Assembly: GCA_021827865.1 (NCBI GenBank)
Contig: JAKAUC010000013.1
Location: forward strand, 186,001 to 250,000
Direction of reading: 5' to 3'
Source: an archaeon
GTDB lineage: Archaea > Thermoproteota > Nitrososphaeria > Nitrososphaerales > Gagatemarchaeaceae
Length of the DNA: 64,000 nucleotides
Each line of letters begins with the position of its first letter. The stretch's first letter is position 1. The position numbers and the translations under genes were made by a program. Below are positions 31,502 through 39,787 of this stretch, in pieces. The notes beneath the pieces were generated by a model, which was given only the letters and a program-made list of their open reading frames with translations, was not told the origin of the DNA and made no database searches.

Positions 31502-33148
31502 ATGGCGATATTCTCCGCCCTCCCCGTGGAGGTGGCGTCGCTCGCATACCTTGGGATCCTGCTCGTGGGCGCCAAGTTGGGGGAGGAGACCTTCCGCAAG
31601 CTAGGCCTGATCCCCTTCGTCGGGGCGATCATCGTTGGCATCTTCCTTGGTCCAGGGGTCTTCGACGTCGTCCAGGTGCTGCCCACCATCGCGCTCTTCG
31701 TCACCATCGGGATTGACTTCCTCCTGTTTGTGAGCGGAGCCGAAGAGTTCGAGGCGGACAGGCTCAGGGGTGTCCTGGCTAAGAGGACGTCCGTCGTGGT
31801 CTCCCTGGCTCAGTTCTCGGTCCGTTTCCTCGCTGTCACGGCCGCGTCCTACCTCGTGTTCCACCAGGTGGTGACAGCGGTGGTCATCGGGATAGTGGCC
31901 GGGATGAGCAGCGCCGGGCCGCTGTCGAGGCTGCTCACGGACACGGGCCTAGCCAGGACCGCCGACGGGACGGCCATCTTCTCCCAGGTCCTGGTCATAG
32001 AGGTCGCGGCCGTGGTCGTCTACTCCTTCGTCTCCGACCTCGCGGGCAAGGTGGTGTCTCTGGCCACCCTCGCGCTGACCGCGGCAGAACTAGGGGGAGC
32101 CATCCTGGGCATCGTGGTCTTCGGGAGGTACGTCATGGTCCCGCTTCTGGAGAGGGTCGAAGCCCGCTTCAAGAGCAGAGAGGCTGTGTTTGCGATAATC
32201 ATCACCATCCTCCTCATCGCAGGGTTCGTAGGGGAGGTCACGGGGTTCAACGCGGCCATTGTGGCCCTCTTCCTCGGGCTCCTGATGCAGAAATTCCTCG
32301 CCGCCAGGCCGGTCCTTATGGAGAAGCTCCGGTCCTTCACCTATGGGTTCTTCGAGCCGCTGTTCTTCGCCGGGATAGGGCTGTACTTCGTGCGGGTCAC
32401 CCCGGCCCTCGTCGTGGCCGCGCTTGCGATATTCGGGGTCGCCTTGGCCTCGGGAGCCACGGTGGGCGGGGCTTCTGCGGGGTTCTTTGGGATCGACCGG
32501 TGGAGGAACGCCTTCGGTACATGCGTCAAAGGGGGGGTCGACGCCGCCCTCCTGGTGTCTGCCTTCGCTGCCGGGACGGTGCTGATAGGGGGATTCGCCT
32601 ATTCGGCGACCGCCATAGCAATCGCGCTGCTAGCGCTCACAGCGCCGTTGCTCTTCAAAGGCCGAGCCCCGCTTGTTCCGATCGACCACCAGGCGGGGAC
32701 AGAGAAGCAGGTTGTCAAGCAGCGCCTTAGGTCCATGACCGCCGCCGAGATCTGCAAGACCCTGCCCACCATCACTGTCTCCTATTACGAGCCAGCCAAG
32801 GACGCCCTGAAGAAGCTCTCCGCCCTCGATGCCAGAGCAGCCGTGGTGGTAGACAGCGAGGACAGGCCGGTCGCCACGCTGCTGATGCATGACATCATCG
32901 GCCTCTCCCGGAGAGAGATGGCGACAATGAACGTCTCCGACGCCCCTCTCGCAGACGTGGTGAGGGTGAGGGAGGATGAGCCCGGTCTCAACCTGACGAC
33001 CACGTTCAGGGAGACCAACGTCCCCATAGTTGCCGTCATAGACGATGAAGGGAGGATGCTTGGGACCATCCTGGAAAGAGAGATCCTCAGGAGGCTGGTC
33101 GAGTCCCTCGAGGAGGGGGGCACGTCGGCCCGCGAGCCTGAAACCTAA
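31502..33148 (+). CDS. Kef-type cation/proton antiporter with CBS domain pair
   Basis: This 548-residue protein has 12 to 13 membrane segments (residues 10-390) of the CPA2/KefB type, including GLIPFVGAIIVGIFLGPGVF and GIVAGMSSAGPLSRLL. Residues 415-540 form two CBS domains (MTAAEICKTLPTITVSYYEP; then a second half ending in GTILEREILRRLVE). CBS pairs usually sense adenine nucleotides and gate the transporter. The gene is 107 bp after the first antiporter. The partner ion (Na+ or K+) is not evident. Confidence 0.87.
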   Translation: MAIFSALPVEVASLAYLGILLVGAKLGEETFRKLGLIPFVGAIIVGIFLGPGVFDVVQVLPTIALFVTIGIDFLLFVSGAEEFEADRLRGVLAKRTSVVVSLAQFSVRFLAVTAASYLVFHQVVTAVVIGIVAGMSSAGPLSRLLTDTGLARTADGTAIFSQVLVIEVAAVVVYSFVSDLAGKVVSLATLALTAAELGGAILGIVVFGRYVMVPLLERVEARFKSREAVFAIIITILLIAGFVGEVTGFNAAIVALFLGLLMQKFLAARPVLMEKLRSFTYGFFEPLFFAGIGLYFVRVTPALVVAALAIFGVALASGATVGGASAGFFGIDRWRNAFGTCVKGGVDAALLVSAFAAGTVLIGGFAYSATAIAIALLALTAPLLFKGRAPLVPIDHQAGTEKQVVKQRLRSMTAAEICKTLPTITVSYYEPAKDALKKLSALDARAAVVVDSEDRPVATLLMHDIIGLSRREMATMNVSDAPLADVVRVREDEPGLNLTTTFRETNVPIVAVIDDEGRMLGTILEREILRRLVESLEEGGTSAREPET

Positions 33149-33225
33149 GCCAGCGCGGGCGGGACCCAAGAAGCTGAGACGCCCGCCGAGGCGTGGGGCC
33201 GACTGTCCGGGCGGAACGGTAGGCA

Positions 33226-34344
33226 TCAGTTGCACGACGTCCTTCCTTCGAATCCAAGGCCCTTCAGCGCGAGCTTGAGCGCCCGCATGGCCCTCTTCGC
33301 CTTCTGGGGCCTGGCGTTGTACCCCATGTTCCCCAACCTCAGGACCTTACCAGCCAACTTCCCCCAGGACCCCGCGATCATGACCCCGTAGCGCTCCTCC
33401 ATCAGCCTCAGCAGCTCGGTCTCGGGGACCTGGGCCGGGCGCTTGACCGCGGTCACGGTCGGGGAGTGGAAGGCGTCGCTCCTCGGGTAGGGCTCGAGGC
33501 CGAGCTCCCTGCAGCCGGAGAGGACAAGCCCTGAGACCTGCCTGTGGCGTTCGAAGGACCGCGGGAGCCCCTCCTCGAGGACGATGTCCAGGGCCTCGTC
33601 CAAGCCGCCGATGTCCGAGATAGAGGGGGTGTATGGGAACAGCCTCCTCTTGTTCCACCACGACTCCCACTGCCAGAGGCTCGCGTAGTACGACGGGATG
33701 CTGTCGCCCCGCCGCCTCACGACCTCCCAGGCCCTCTCGCTCACCGAGACCATGGCAAGGCCCGGGGGGGCGCTCAGGCACTTCTGGCTCCCCCCGAGGC
33801 AGACGTCGACCCCCCAGGAGTCGGTCTCCACGGGGGTCCCCCCGAGGGAGGAAACGGCGTCGGCGATGAGCAGGACGCCGCGCTTCCGGCAGGCGGCGGC
33901 GACCTCCCGCAGAGGGTTAAGGACCCCGCTGGGGGTCTCGCAGTGGACGAAGGTAGCCACTTCGATGTCTCTGTCGACGTCGAGGGCGGCGGACACGGAC
34001 TCGGGGTCCACAGGCCTGTCGTAGGCCCCCCTGACAACCTCAGGGACGCCCCCGTACATCTTCACGAAGTCGATGAAGCCGTCGCCGAAGACGCCGTTGG
34101 TGACAGTCAGCACCTTCTGTCCCCGGGTGACCAGCGACGCGACAGCGGCCTCCAGGCCCAGGAGCCCCTCGCCTGACATGATCAGGACGTCGTTCCTGGT
34201 CCTCATCAGCCGCCCCAGCTTCGCCTGGGTCGACTCGTAGAGCTTCGCGAAGGCCGGGTCCAGGTCTGGGTTGGTTATGGGCCGGGCCATCCTCCTCAGC
34301 ACTCTTGGGGGGACGTCCGTCGGACCTGGGGTGTAGATCATCAA
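33226..34344 (-). CDS. Class V aminotransferase (alanine/serine-glyoxylate type), copy 1
   Basis: This 372-residue PLP enzyme has YTPGPTDVPPRVL at the N-terminus, MSGEGLLGLEAAVASL, LIADAVSSLGGTPV (PLP Asp) and GGSQKCLSAPPGLAM with the Schiff-base lysine. It belongs to the alanine-glyoxylate/serine-pyruvate aminotransferase group; (S)-ureidoglycine transaminase is a close alternative. It is divergent from an APC amino-acid permease, which hints at amino-acid catabolism. A second, different class V enzyme lies at 37969. Confidence 0.92.
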   Translation of the reverse strand: MMIYTPGPTDVPPRVLRRMARPITNPDLDPAFAKLYESTQAKLGRLMRTRNDVLIMSGEGLLGLEAAVASLVTRGQKVLTVTNGVFGDGFIDFVKMYGGVPEVVRGAYDRPVDPESVSAALDVDRDIEVATFVHCETPSGVLNPLREVAAACRKRGVLLIADAVSSLGGTPVETDSWGVDVCLGGSQKCLSAPPGLAMVSVSERAWEVVRRRGDSIPSYYASLWQWESWWNKRRLFPYTPSISDIGGLDEALDIVLEEGLPRSFERHRQVSGLVLSGCRELGLEPYPRSDAFHSPTVTAVKRPAQVPETELLRLMEERYGVMIAGSWGKLAGKVLRLGNMGYNARPQKAKRAMRALKLALKGLGFEGRTSCN

Positions 34345-34384
34345 TACCTTGGTGCGCCCGAATGTCGGGTGGGGGGCGTGAATC

Positions 34385-34392
34385 GTTTATAC
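34385..34392 (+). promoter_or_regulatory. TATA box of the APC permease
   Basis: GTTTATAC is centred 29 nt upstream of TTG at 34417. This supports that start over the GTG at 34369, which lies upstream of the TATA box. Confidence 0.6.
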
Positions 34393-34416
34393 ATTGTCTC
34401 TTATTCCGAGCCCCGT

Positions 34417-36069
34417 TTGGCCGAAGAGAAGGTCTTCGTCAGGGAGTCGACCGGCCTTGTGAAGGCTATGTCCCCGCACCACGCTTTCATCTACAACATG
34501 ATGGCGGTGGGGCTGACCGGTTTCACCGAAGCGGTCCTCTTCAGCTACGGGCCCGCCGTCCTCCCCGGCGGGGACGTCGGCATCGGGATTCTTACCACTG
34601 TCCTGGCAGCCGTCCCGTTCTACGTCGTCGTCTCCATGCTCGCGTCGTCGATGCCAAGGGCGGGCGGGGACTACGTGTGGCAGAGCAGGATCCTGAACCC
34701 CGCGGTCGGGTTTGCCGCGACGTTCAGCGCCTGGTCGGTATGGCAGTGGTTCTTCTCAGCGTTCCTCGGGTCCGTGATGGTGACCCTCTGCCTCCAGCCC
34801 CTCTTCGCGGGGCTCGCTCATGCCACCGGGGTCGCCGGATACGCCTCGCTGGCCACGGAGCTCCAGGCTCCCGCGGCGACCTTTGTGATCACCGCCGCCA
34901 TCCTCCTGCTGGGGCTCCTCGTGGCGGCCAGGGGGGTGAGGTTCTACGTGAAGGTCCAGTACGTCCTCTTCGGGGGCGCGCTCCTCTCGCTCCTGACAAT
35001 GCTGGGCCTGCTCCTGGCGAGCACCCACCAAGACTTCGTCAGCAGCTTCAACGCCGCGGTGTACTCTTACAACAGCACGATCGGGCCCGACGCCTACCAG
35101 ACCATCATCAGCGCCGCCCAGGGGAGCGGAGTAGCACTGGGGCAGAAGTTCAGCGCCTATGAGACGATCACCCTCTGGGCCATCGCCTGGCTGTCGCTGG
35201 GGTACGCGGGATGGTCCATCTACAGCCTCGGCGAGATCAAGCGCGCCGGGAACTTCAGGCTGCAGCTCTTCCAGATAGTGGGGTCCTACCTTGCCATAGG
35301 CGCCCTCTGGGCCGTCACCTGGTACGCCTATTCCGGGACCGTCGGCCTCACGTTCATCCACGCATTCAACGGGCTCTGGTTCGGGAGCAACCCCGGTCCA
35401 GTAGGGGCGGTCCTGAGCGTGGTCCCCGACCCGTTCTTCCCGTACATCATCAGCCTTCTGTCAGGGAACCCCCTCGTCCTCGCGGTGATCTTCATCGGGA
35501 TGATGATGGGGATATTCCAGGTGGTGCTGATAGTCTACTTCGCCAGCACGAGGATCATGCTTGGGGCCGCCATGGACAGGGTGCTTCCGAGCAGGGTGTC
35601 GTCGGTCAGTCCCAGGTCGGGCGCCCCGCTGGTGGCCCTGCTGGTGTCCTTCGCCGGGAGCATGGTCTGGCTGTACTTCGTGGTCTACCAGTTCAACGCC
35701 ATAGGGTCCTACGTCGCGTCGGCGGGTTTCGGGACCGAGGTCGCATACCTGCTCATCTGCGTCACCGCCATTGTGTTCCCGTTCAGGCTGAAGGACGTGT
35801 ACGAAGCTTCCCCGGTAAGCAGGTACAAGGTCTGGAAGATCCCTGCGGTCTCGGTGGCGGGAGCCCTCGCCCTGGCGTTCAACCTCTTCCTCGCCTACGA
35901 GTACGTGGCGGGGCCCAACCTCTTCCTGACCTACCCCCTTCTGCAGTCGGATGAGTTCGTCCTCGGACTTTTCGTCGCCTGCCTCGTTGTCTACCTCGTC
36001 GCCAGGGCGGTCAGAAGGAGGCAGGGGATGGAGCTGGGCCTCTCTTACAGGCAGATCCCGCCCGAGTGA
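34417..36069 (+). CDS. APC family amino acid permease
   Basis: This 550-residue protein has 12 to 13 hydrophobic segments. MAVGLTGFTEAVLFSYGPAV and SSMPRAGGDYVWQSRILNPAVGF match the first two spans and the GGxY loop of APC transporters, and TRIMLGAAMDRVLPSRVSSV is the conserved late cytosolic loop. It probably imports amino acids by ion symport or exchange. The start is TTG at 34417, giving a charged N-terminus. It is divergently paired with an aminotransferase gene. Confidence 0.9.
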   Translation: MAEEKVFVRESTGLVKAMSPHHAFIYNMMAVGLTGFTEAVLFSYGPAVLPGGDVGIGILTTVLAAVPFYVVVSMLASSMPRAGGDYVWQSRILNPAVGFAATFSAWSVWQWFFSAFLGSVMVTLCLQPLFAGLAHATGVAGYASLATELQAPAATFVITAAILLLGLLVAARGVRFYVKVQYVLFGGALLSLLTMLGLLLASTHQDFVSSFNAAVYSYNSTIGPDAYQTIISAAQGSGVALGQKFSAYETITLWAIAWLSLGYAGWSIYSLGEIKRAGNFRLQLFQIVGSYLAIGALWAVTWYAYSGTVGLTFIHAFNGLWFGSNPGPVGAVLSVVPDPFFPYIISLLSGNPLVLAVIFIGMMMGIFQVVLIVYFASTRIMLGAAMDRVLPSRVSSVSPRSGAPLVALLVSFAGSMVWLYFVVYQFNAIGSYVASAGFGTEVAYLLICVTAIVFPFRLKDVYEASPVSRYKVWKIPAVSVAGALALAFNLFLAYEYVAGPNLFLTYPLLQSDEFVLGLFVACLVVYLVARAVRRRQGMELGLSYRQIPPE

Positions 36070-36086
36070 GCATGGGTGGAAGCGGC

Positions 36087-36404
36087 TCAGCGGGGTGATT
36101 CGAACGCGCCCAGCATCAGATTGACGAATCTGTAGCACTGGAGCTTGGCGGCGAAGAAGCCCAAGAGGATGAGCATGACGAGCTCCAGGGTGGCGAAAGA
36201 GAATGAAGACGCGAAGACCAGGAGAGGAATGAATGCGACCCTCTCCCGCCTGGACGAGGTGAGCAGCCGAGCCGCCAGGTAGAGGGTCCAGTCTCGGGAC
36301 TTCCTGGCCTGGGCTTTGGCCCGGGCCCGCCATGCGTCCATCGCCCGCCTGGTGGACGTGGTCTTGACTCTCACGCGCTGACTCGCCCGTGGCTGATATG
36401 GCAT
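36087..36404 (-). CDS. Small hypothetical membrane protein
   Basis: The 105-residue frame has a very basic N-terminal half (about residues 8-54) and a hydrophobic stretch around residues 56-90 (FIPLLVFASSFSF, LVMLILLGFFAAK) that could form one hairpin or two spans. The true start may be a later GTG or ATG, because the TATA-like element (about 36410-36418) is only ten bases before the first ATG. No family is recognised. Confidence 0.5.
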   Translation of the reverse strand: MPYQPRASQRVRVKTTSTRRAMDAWRARAKAQARKSRDWTLYLAARLLTSSRRERVAFIPLLVFASSFSFATLELVMLILLGFFAAKLQCYRFVNLMLGAFESPR

Positions 36405-36788
36405 CGAAGCAATACTTTACCTCTTCGGCTGCCCAAATCCGAAGCTGCTCAGGCTACCGCCATCTAGTCTCCAGCCAAACCCACCATGGTGGCTTGCATG
36501 GATAGCACTGTCATGTGGGTCGATAACCATGGTACGGCCCGTACGCTCGCCGCGGTGGATGAGAGCTTCAACTCGGAGAACTTTGACCCTGGCCGGGCCC
36601 AGTACCAAGCATTCACGCAGCCCATGGACCGCGATTTCTACTGCCCCTGTCATCCGTGGGCGGAGGGAAGTCGTCGCCCAGGCCGGGCCCCGCTGAGCCG
36701 ACAGGGCCGAAGCGCATGCAATCCGGTGAAGGGCAGCCTGAACCGCCTTGCCAACCCTTAGATAATGAGGAAGGGCCCAGCCAGCTCA
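36405..36788. other. Gap without a convincing gene
   Basis: Two overlapping open frames exist (36486-36761 plus, 36417-36653 minus), but neither has a plausible start signal, a recognisable fold or hydrophobic pattern. The only clear element is the TATA-like CTTAGATA at 36757-36764 that serves the next gene. Confidence 0.5.
36757..36764 (+). promoter_or_regulatory. TATA-like element of the GNAT gene at 36789
   Basis: CTTAGATA is centred 28 nt before the ATG at 36789, which supports this start over the upstream in-frame ATG at 36765. Confidence 0.5.
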
Positions 36789-37388
36789 ATGGCCCGTGGA
36801 CACGAGGACTACTCCACAGGGGAGCTGTCTTCTGAGACCTGGGGAGACTTTGAGAGGCTCTTTCGGAAGCCGGGCGAGTGGTCCAGCTGTCAGTGCATGT
36901 GGTTCCATCGCCCGGGGCCGCGGCCAAGGGAGGAGGTCGAGGGACTGACTTCGAAGGAGCGGAATGAGAAGAACTTCAGGAATCAAAGGGAGCTCGTGAA
37001 GAGTGGGGTCTCGCATGGGATCCTGGTCTACGCGGATGGCGACCCGGTGGGATGGTGCCAGTACGGCGTCAGCGGAGAGTTTCCCCGGATCGACAACGCC
37101 GCCAAGTACCGGAACGTGCCGCCTGCGGACGCGGGCGCTGAACTCTGGAGGATCACCTGCTTCTGCGTCGACAAGAAGTTCCGCCGAAAGGGCGCAGCAA
37201 AGGCGGGGCTTCAGGCCGCGATGAGTTCGATAAGGAAGAAGGGGGGCGGGACTGTGGAGGCATACCCGACCACCCTCAAGGAGGGCTTGGCCCTGCACCG
37301 CGGAACCGTGTCGATGTTCAAGAAGGAGGGGTTTACGGTCGTAGCACCGCTGGGGACCAGCAACAAGGTGGTCAGAAAGAAGGTCTGA
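36789..37388 (+). CDS. GNAT family N-acetyltransferase
   Basis: This 199-residue protein is GNAT-like. LVYADGDPVGWCQYG is the central strand pair, LWRITCFCVDKKFRRKGAAKAGL contains strand 4 and the acetyl-CoA RRKGAAK loop, and YPTT...GTVSMFKKEGF closes the fold. A Cys/His/Trp-rich N-terminal part (WSSCQCMWFHRPG) is unusual and occurs in a group of uncharacterised GNAT enzymes. The substrate is unknown. Confidence 0.82.
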   Translation: MARGHEDYSTGELSSETWGDFERLFRKPGEWSSCQCMWFHRPGPRPREEVEGLTSKERNEKNFRNQRELVKSGVSHGILVYADGDPVGWCQYGVSGEFPRIDNAAKYRNVPPADAGAELWRITCFCVDKKFRRKGAAKAGLQAAMSSIRKKGGGTVEAYPTTLKEGLALHRGTVSMFKKEGFTVVAPLGTSNKVVRKKV

Positions 37389-37856
37389 CGTGGCTCCCCG
37401 CGCTGACAATGGACGGCTTCGGTCGAGGCGGTAAACCTCAATGAGAACCAGGACTCAGCAGCCTACCGACCCTGTCGGCGTTCGCCATTGCCAAGCGCTC
37501 GAGGAATATCCGACAGTGTGGGTCGCCGCTCTTTTGATGGCCAACCACGGCCTTTGAGCCAGCCCTCGATCACATGAGGGTGCGCAATCTTCATCCTCTC
37601 TGTCCCCTTCATACACTCAAGCCATTGGGCAGGGTCCGTCGAGAGACCCGCCAAACGCCCGTACCCCACAAGAGAGGCAAACCTGTACGGCATCGTAACC
37701 TTCGACTCCTTGGAATCATACCACTTCTTGACAGGAGGCTACTGAAGAACCGTCTCCGGATGGACCCTTCGTGTCAGTTCTCTGATGTAAGCTTCTTCCA
37801 AGCAGTATTCCCGCGGAGGATAATCAGAACTAGGATAAATTAAACCAGGCGCAAAG
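37389..37856. other. 468-bp gap next to tRNA-Gln, with a possible gene remnant
   Basis: The minus-strand frame 37463-37738 is open and starts with VKKWYDSKESKVTMPYRFAS (ATG at 37693, 76 residues onward). It reads like protein but has no promoter, no family match and a degenerate C-terminus. The stretch is less GC-rich than its neighbours. I read it as decayed foreign DNA beside a tRNA gene. Confidence 0.35.
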
Positions 37857-37929
37857 TAGCCCGGCTAGGATTCGAACCTAGGTCGAAGGCTCCAGAGGCC
37901 CCCATCCTTGACCACTAGACGACCGGGCT
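37857..37929 (-). tRNA. tRNA-Gln (CTG)
   Basis: Acceptor AGCCCGG pairs with CCGGGCT, anticodon stem GGGGC pairs with GCCTT (two G-T pairs), and the loop CTCTGGA... read as C-T-CTG-G-A gives anticodon CTG. The T arm is CTAGG-TTCGAAT-CCTAG and the discriminator base is A. There is no intron. A TATA-like CTTTTATC lies about 31 nt upstream (37957-37964). Confidence 0.92.
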
Positions 37930-37968
37930 GCAGTTCGGGGGTGCGACCCCGGTGCCGATAAAAGGGTT

Positions 37969-39105
37969 CTACCTCTGTTTACGTCGTTTAGCCACTGCCA
38001 CCGGCCGAGCTGACATGCCGAGCTCCTGCATGACATCCCCCATGGAGCCCAGCGCCCTCCCGAGGACCTCCGGCTGGAGTATTCCGAAGTGGCCTACCCT
38101 GATCATCCTGTCCTTGTCGTCGTAGATCCCCCTCGACACCATCACGTGGTGCTCGCTCTCCAGCGTCTTCTGTATAGGGCCCGCCTTCCCATCCTCCACC
38201 CAGAAGGACGTGACAGTGTCCGCCCTGTGGCCCTCCTCCGCCACGAACCTCTGGCCCCATTCCTCGACGGCCCCCCTTGTGAGCTCCCCCAACTTCCTGT
38301 GCCTTTCCCACCTGTTTTCGATCCCCTCCTCCTTCACTTCCAGGAGCGCCTCCCTCAGCGCCAGCAAGACCTGGGTGGCTGGCGTGGCCAGGTACATCTT
38401 CGGGTCGTCCATCACAGGCTTCCACTTTAGGAGGTTCATGTAATAGCTCTCTATCGGGCTCTTGCGCTTCTCCATTCGCTCCATGGCGCGCTTGGACACG
38501 GCCAGAAGCACCGCCCCCGGGGCCCCGGCGAGGGCCTTCTGTGAGGCCGTGAACACCACATCCGCCCCGAGCCTGTCGAAGTCCAGCGGAACGCCCCCTA
38601 TGGAGCAGACCGAGTCGACCACCGCCATCGTCCCGGCCTTCGCGCATTCGTCGACCAGCTCATGGACAGGGTTCAGGACCGAGCTGGAGGTGTCGACGTG
38701 GGTGATGAACACCGTCGAGTATTTCGTCTTGCGAAGCCGCCTCCTCAGGGCGTCGGGGTCGGCCGCCTTCCCTCCGGTGAACTCGAGCTTGTCGGCCTTC
38801 GCGCCATGGACCTGGTTGAGCATGAGCATCCTTCGGCCGAAGTAGCCGTTGATGAGCGTCAGCGTCCGGTCCCCCCGCGACACCAGGCTGACCACCGACG
38901 ACTCCATCCCGATGGTGCCGGAGCCGGTGAACACGAACTGCTCCCCCTTCTCGTTCTTGAAGACGTACCTTGCCAGGCCTACGGTCTCCTTGAACATCGA
39001 ATAGAACTCTGAGCCGACGTGCGGGAGCTGGGGGCCCGCCATGGCGTCCCTCACCCGCTCAGACAGGTTTGTCGGACCGGGTATCAGCAGAAGGGTGTCG
39101 TCCAA
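37969..39105 (-). CDS. Class V aminotransferase, copy 2
   Basis: This 378-residue PLP enzyme has LLIPGPTNLSERVRDAM, FTGSGTIGMESSVVSLVSRGD, VVDSVCSIGGVPLDFD and FTASQKALAGAPG with the PLP lysine. It belongs to the serine/alanine-glyoxylate aminotransferase group. It follows a HAD phosphatase and ArgRS in the same direction. Together with the SerK-like gene at 20502 this suggests serine synthesis or breakdown, with this enzyme acting on 3-phosphohydroxypyruvate, hydroxypyruvate or glyoxylate. TTG start lies downstream of a TATA-like TTTTTACG (about 39135-39142). Confidence 0.92.
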   Translation of the reverse strand: MDDTLLLIPGPTNLSERVRDAMAGPQLPHVGSEFYSMFKETVGLARYVFKNEKGEQFVFTGSGTIGMESSVVSLVSRGDRTLTLINGYFGRRMLMLNQVHGAKADKLEFTGGKAADPDALRRRLRKTKYSTVFITHVDTSSSVLNPVHELVDECAKAGTMAVVDSVCSIGGVPLDFDRLGADVVFTASQKALAGAPGAVLLAVSKRAMERMEKRKSPIESYYMNLLKWKPVMDDPKMYLATPATQVLLALREALLEVKEEGIENRWERHRKLGELTRGAVEEWGQRFVAEEGHRADTVTSFWVEDGKAGPIQKTLESEHHVMVSRGIYDDKDRMIRVGHFGILQPEVLGRALGSMGDVMQELGMSARPVAVAKRRKQR

Positions 39106-39154
39106 GTCAGAATCGCCTCCTTCGTCTTCACCCCGGAGCGTAAAAACCCTCCCC

Positions 39155-39787
39155 CTATCTGATGTGGTCGAGGACCTCCGTGAGAGAGTCGATGTGTATG
39201 ATCTCCGGGTCAGGGACCCTGGTGGTGTGGGCGAGCATGAATCCGAGCCCCGCCGACTTCAGGAAGGCGAGGTCGTAGATGGTGTCCCCGACGGCTATGG
39301 TCCGCTTGGCCGGGATCCCGACCTTCTTCAGGAGCTTGGCGTAGGCGAGGTCCTTCCTGGTCGGGTCGACCCGGCCCACCCCCATAGGGAGCAGCTTCCC
39401 TGCCCGGTCGAACTTCAGCCCGTTGGCCACCCAGTGGTCGATCCCTAGCGCCTCAGCGACCTCCTTGGCCAGGATGTCGATCCCGGCCGTAACCAGCGCG
39501 GTCTCCATCCCCCGCGCCCTGAGGCCCTCGAAGAGCCGCGGGGCCTCCTTCCTTATCCTGTACCCGGACAGTATCTCTGCCACACGGTCCCGGGTGACCC
39601 CCTTGGGCCAGCAGGCGATGTCCCTGCGCATGAACTCGTTGTAGTCAATCTTCCCCTCCGTGTAGAGCCTCAGTGACGCCTCGCCAAGGTGCTCGGTCCC
39701 GAAGGCCCTGTGCAGGGCCACCCAGCTGCTGTTGTGCTCGAGGACCGTCCCGTCAAGGTCGAAGGCGGCCAGCCTGAACTGCGTCAT
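39155..39787 (-). CDS. HAD family phosphatase, phosphoserine phosphatase-like
   Basis: This 210-residue HAD hydrolase has motif I AFDLDGTVLE with the nucleophile Asp, motif II ALVTAGID, a lysine in the RKDLAYAKLLKK region, and motif IV AVGDTIYDLAFLKSAG. The small helical cap (residues 20-90) matches SerB-type phosphatases. The substrate is probably phosphoserine or a similar small phosphate; this is inference from fold and the aminotransferase next to it. ATG overlaps the ArgRS stop as ATGA. Confidence 0.85.
   Translation of the reverse strand: MTQFRLAAFDLDGTVLEHNSSWVALHRAFGTEHLGEASLRLYTEGKIDYNEFMRRDIACWPKGVTRDRVAEILSGYRIRKEAPRLFEGLRARGMETALVTAGIDILAKEVAEALGIDHWVANGLKFDRAGKLLPMGVGRVDPTRKDLAYAKLLKKVGIPAKRTIAVGDTIYDLAFLKSAGLGFMLAHTTRVPDPEIIHIDSLTEVLDHIR

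Noticed and set aside
36417-36761. Two overlapping small ORFs as genes
   Set aside because: No promoter, no family pattern, and composition typical of chance frames in GC-rich DNA.
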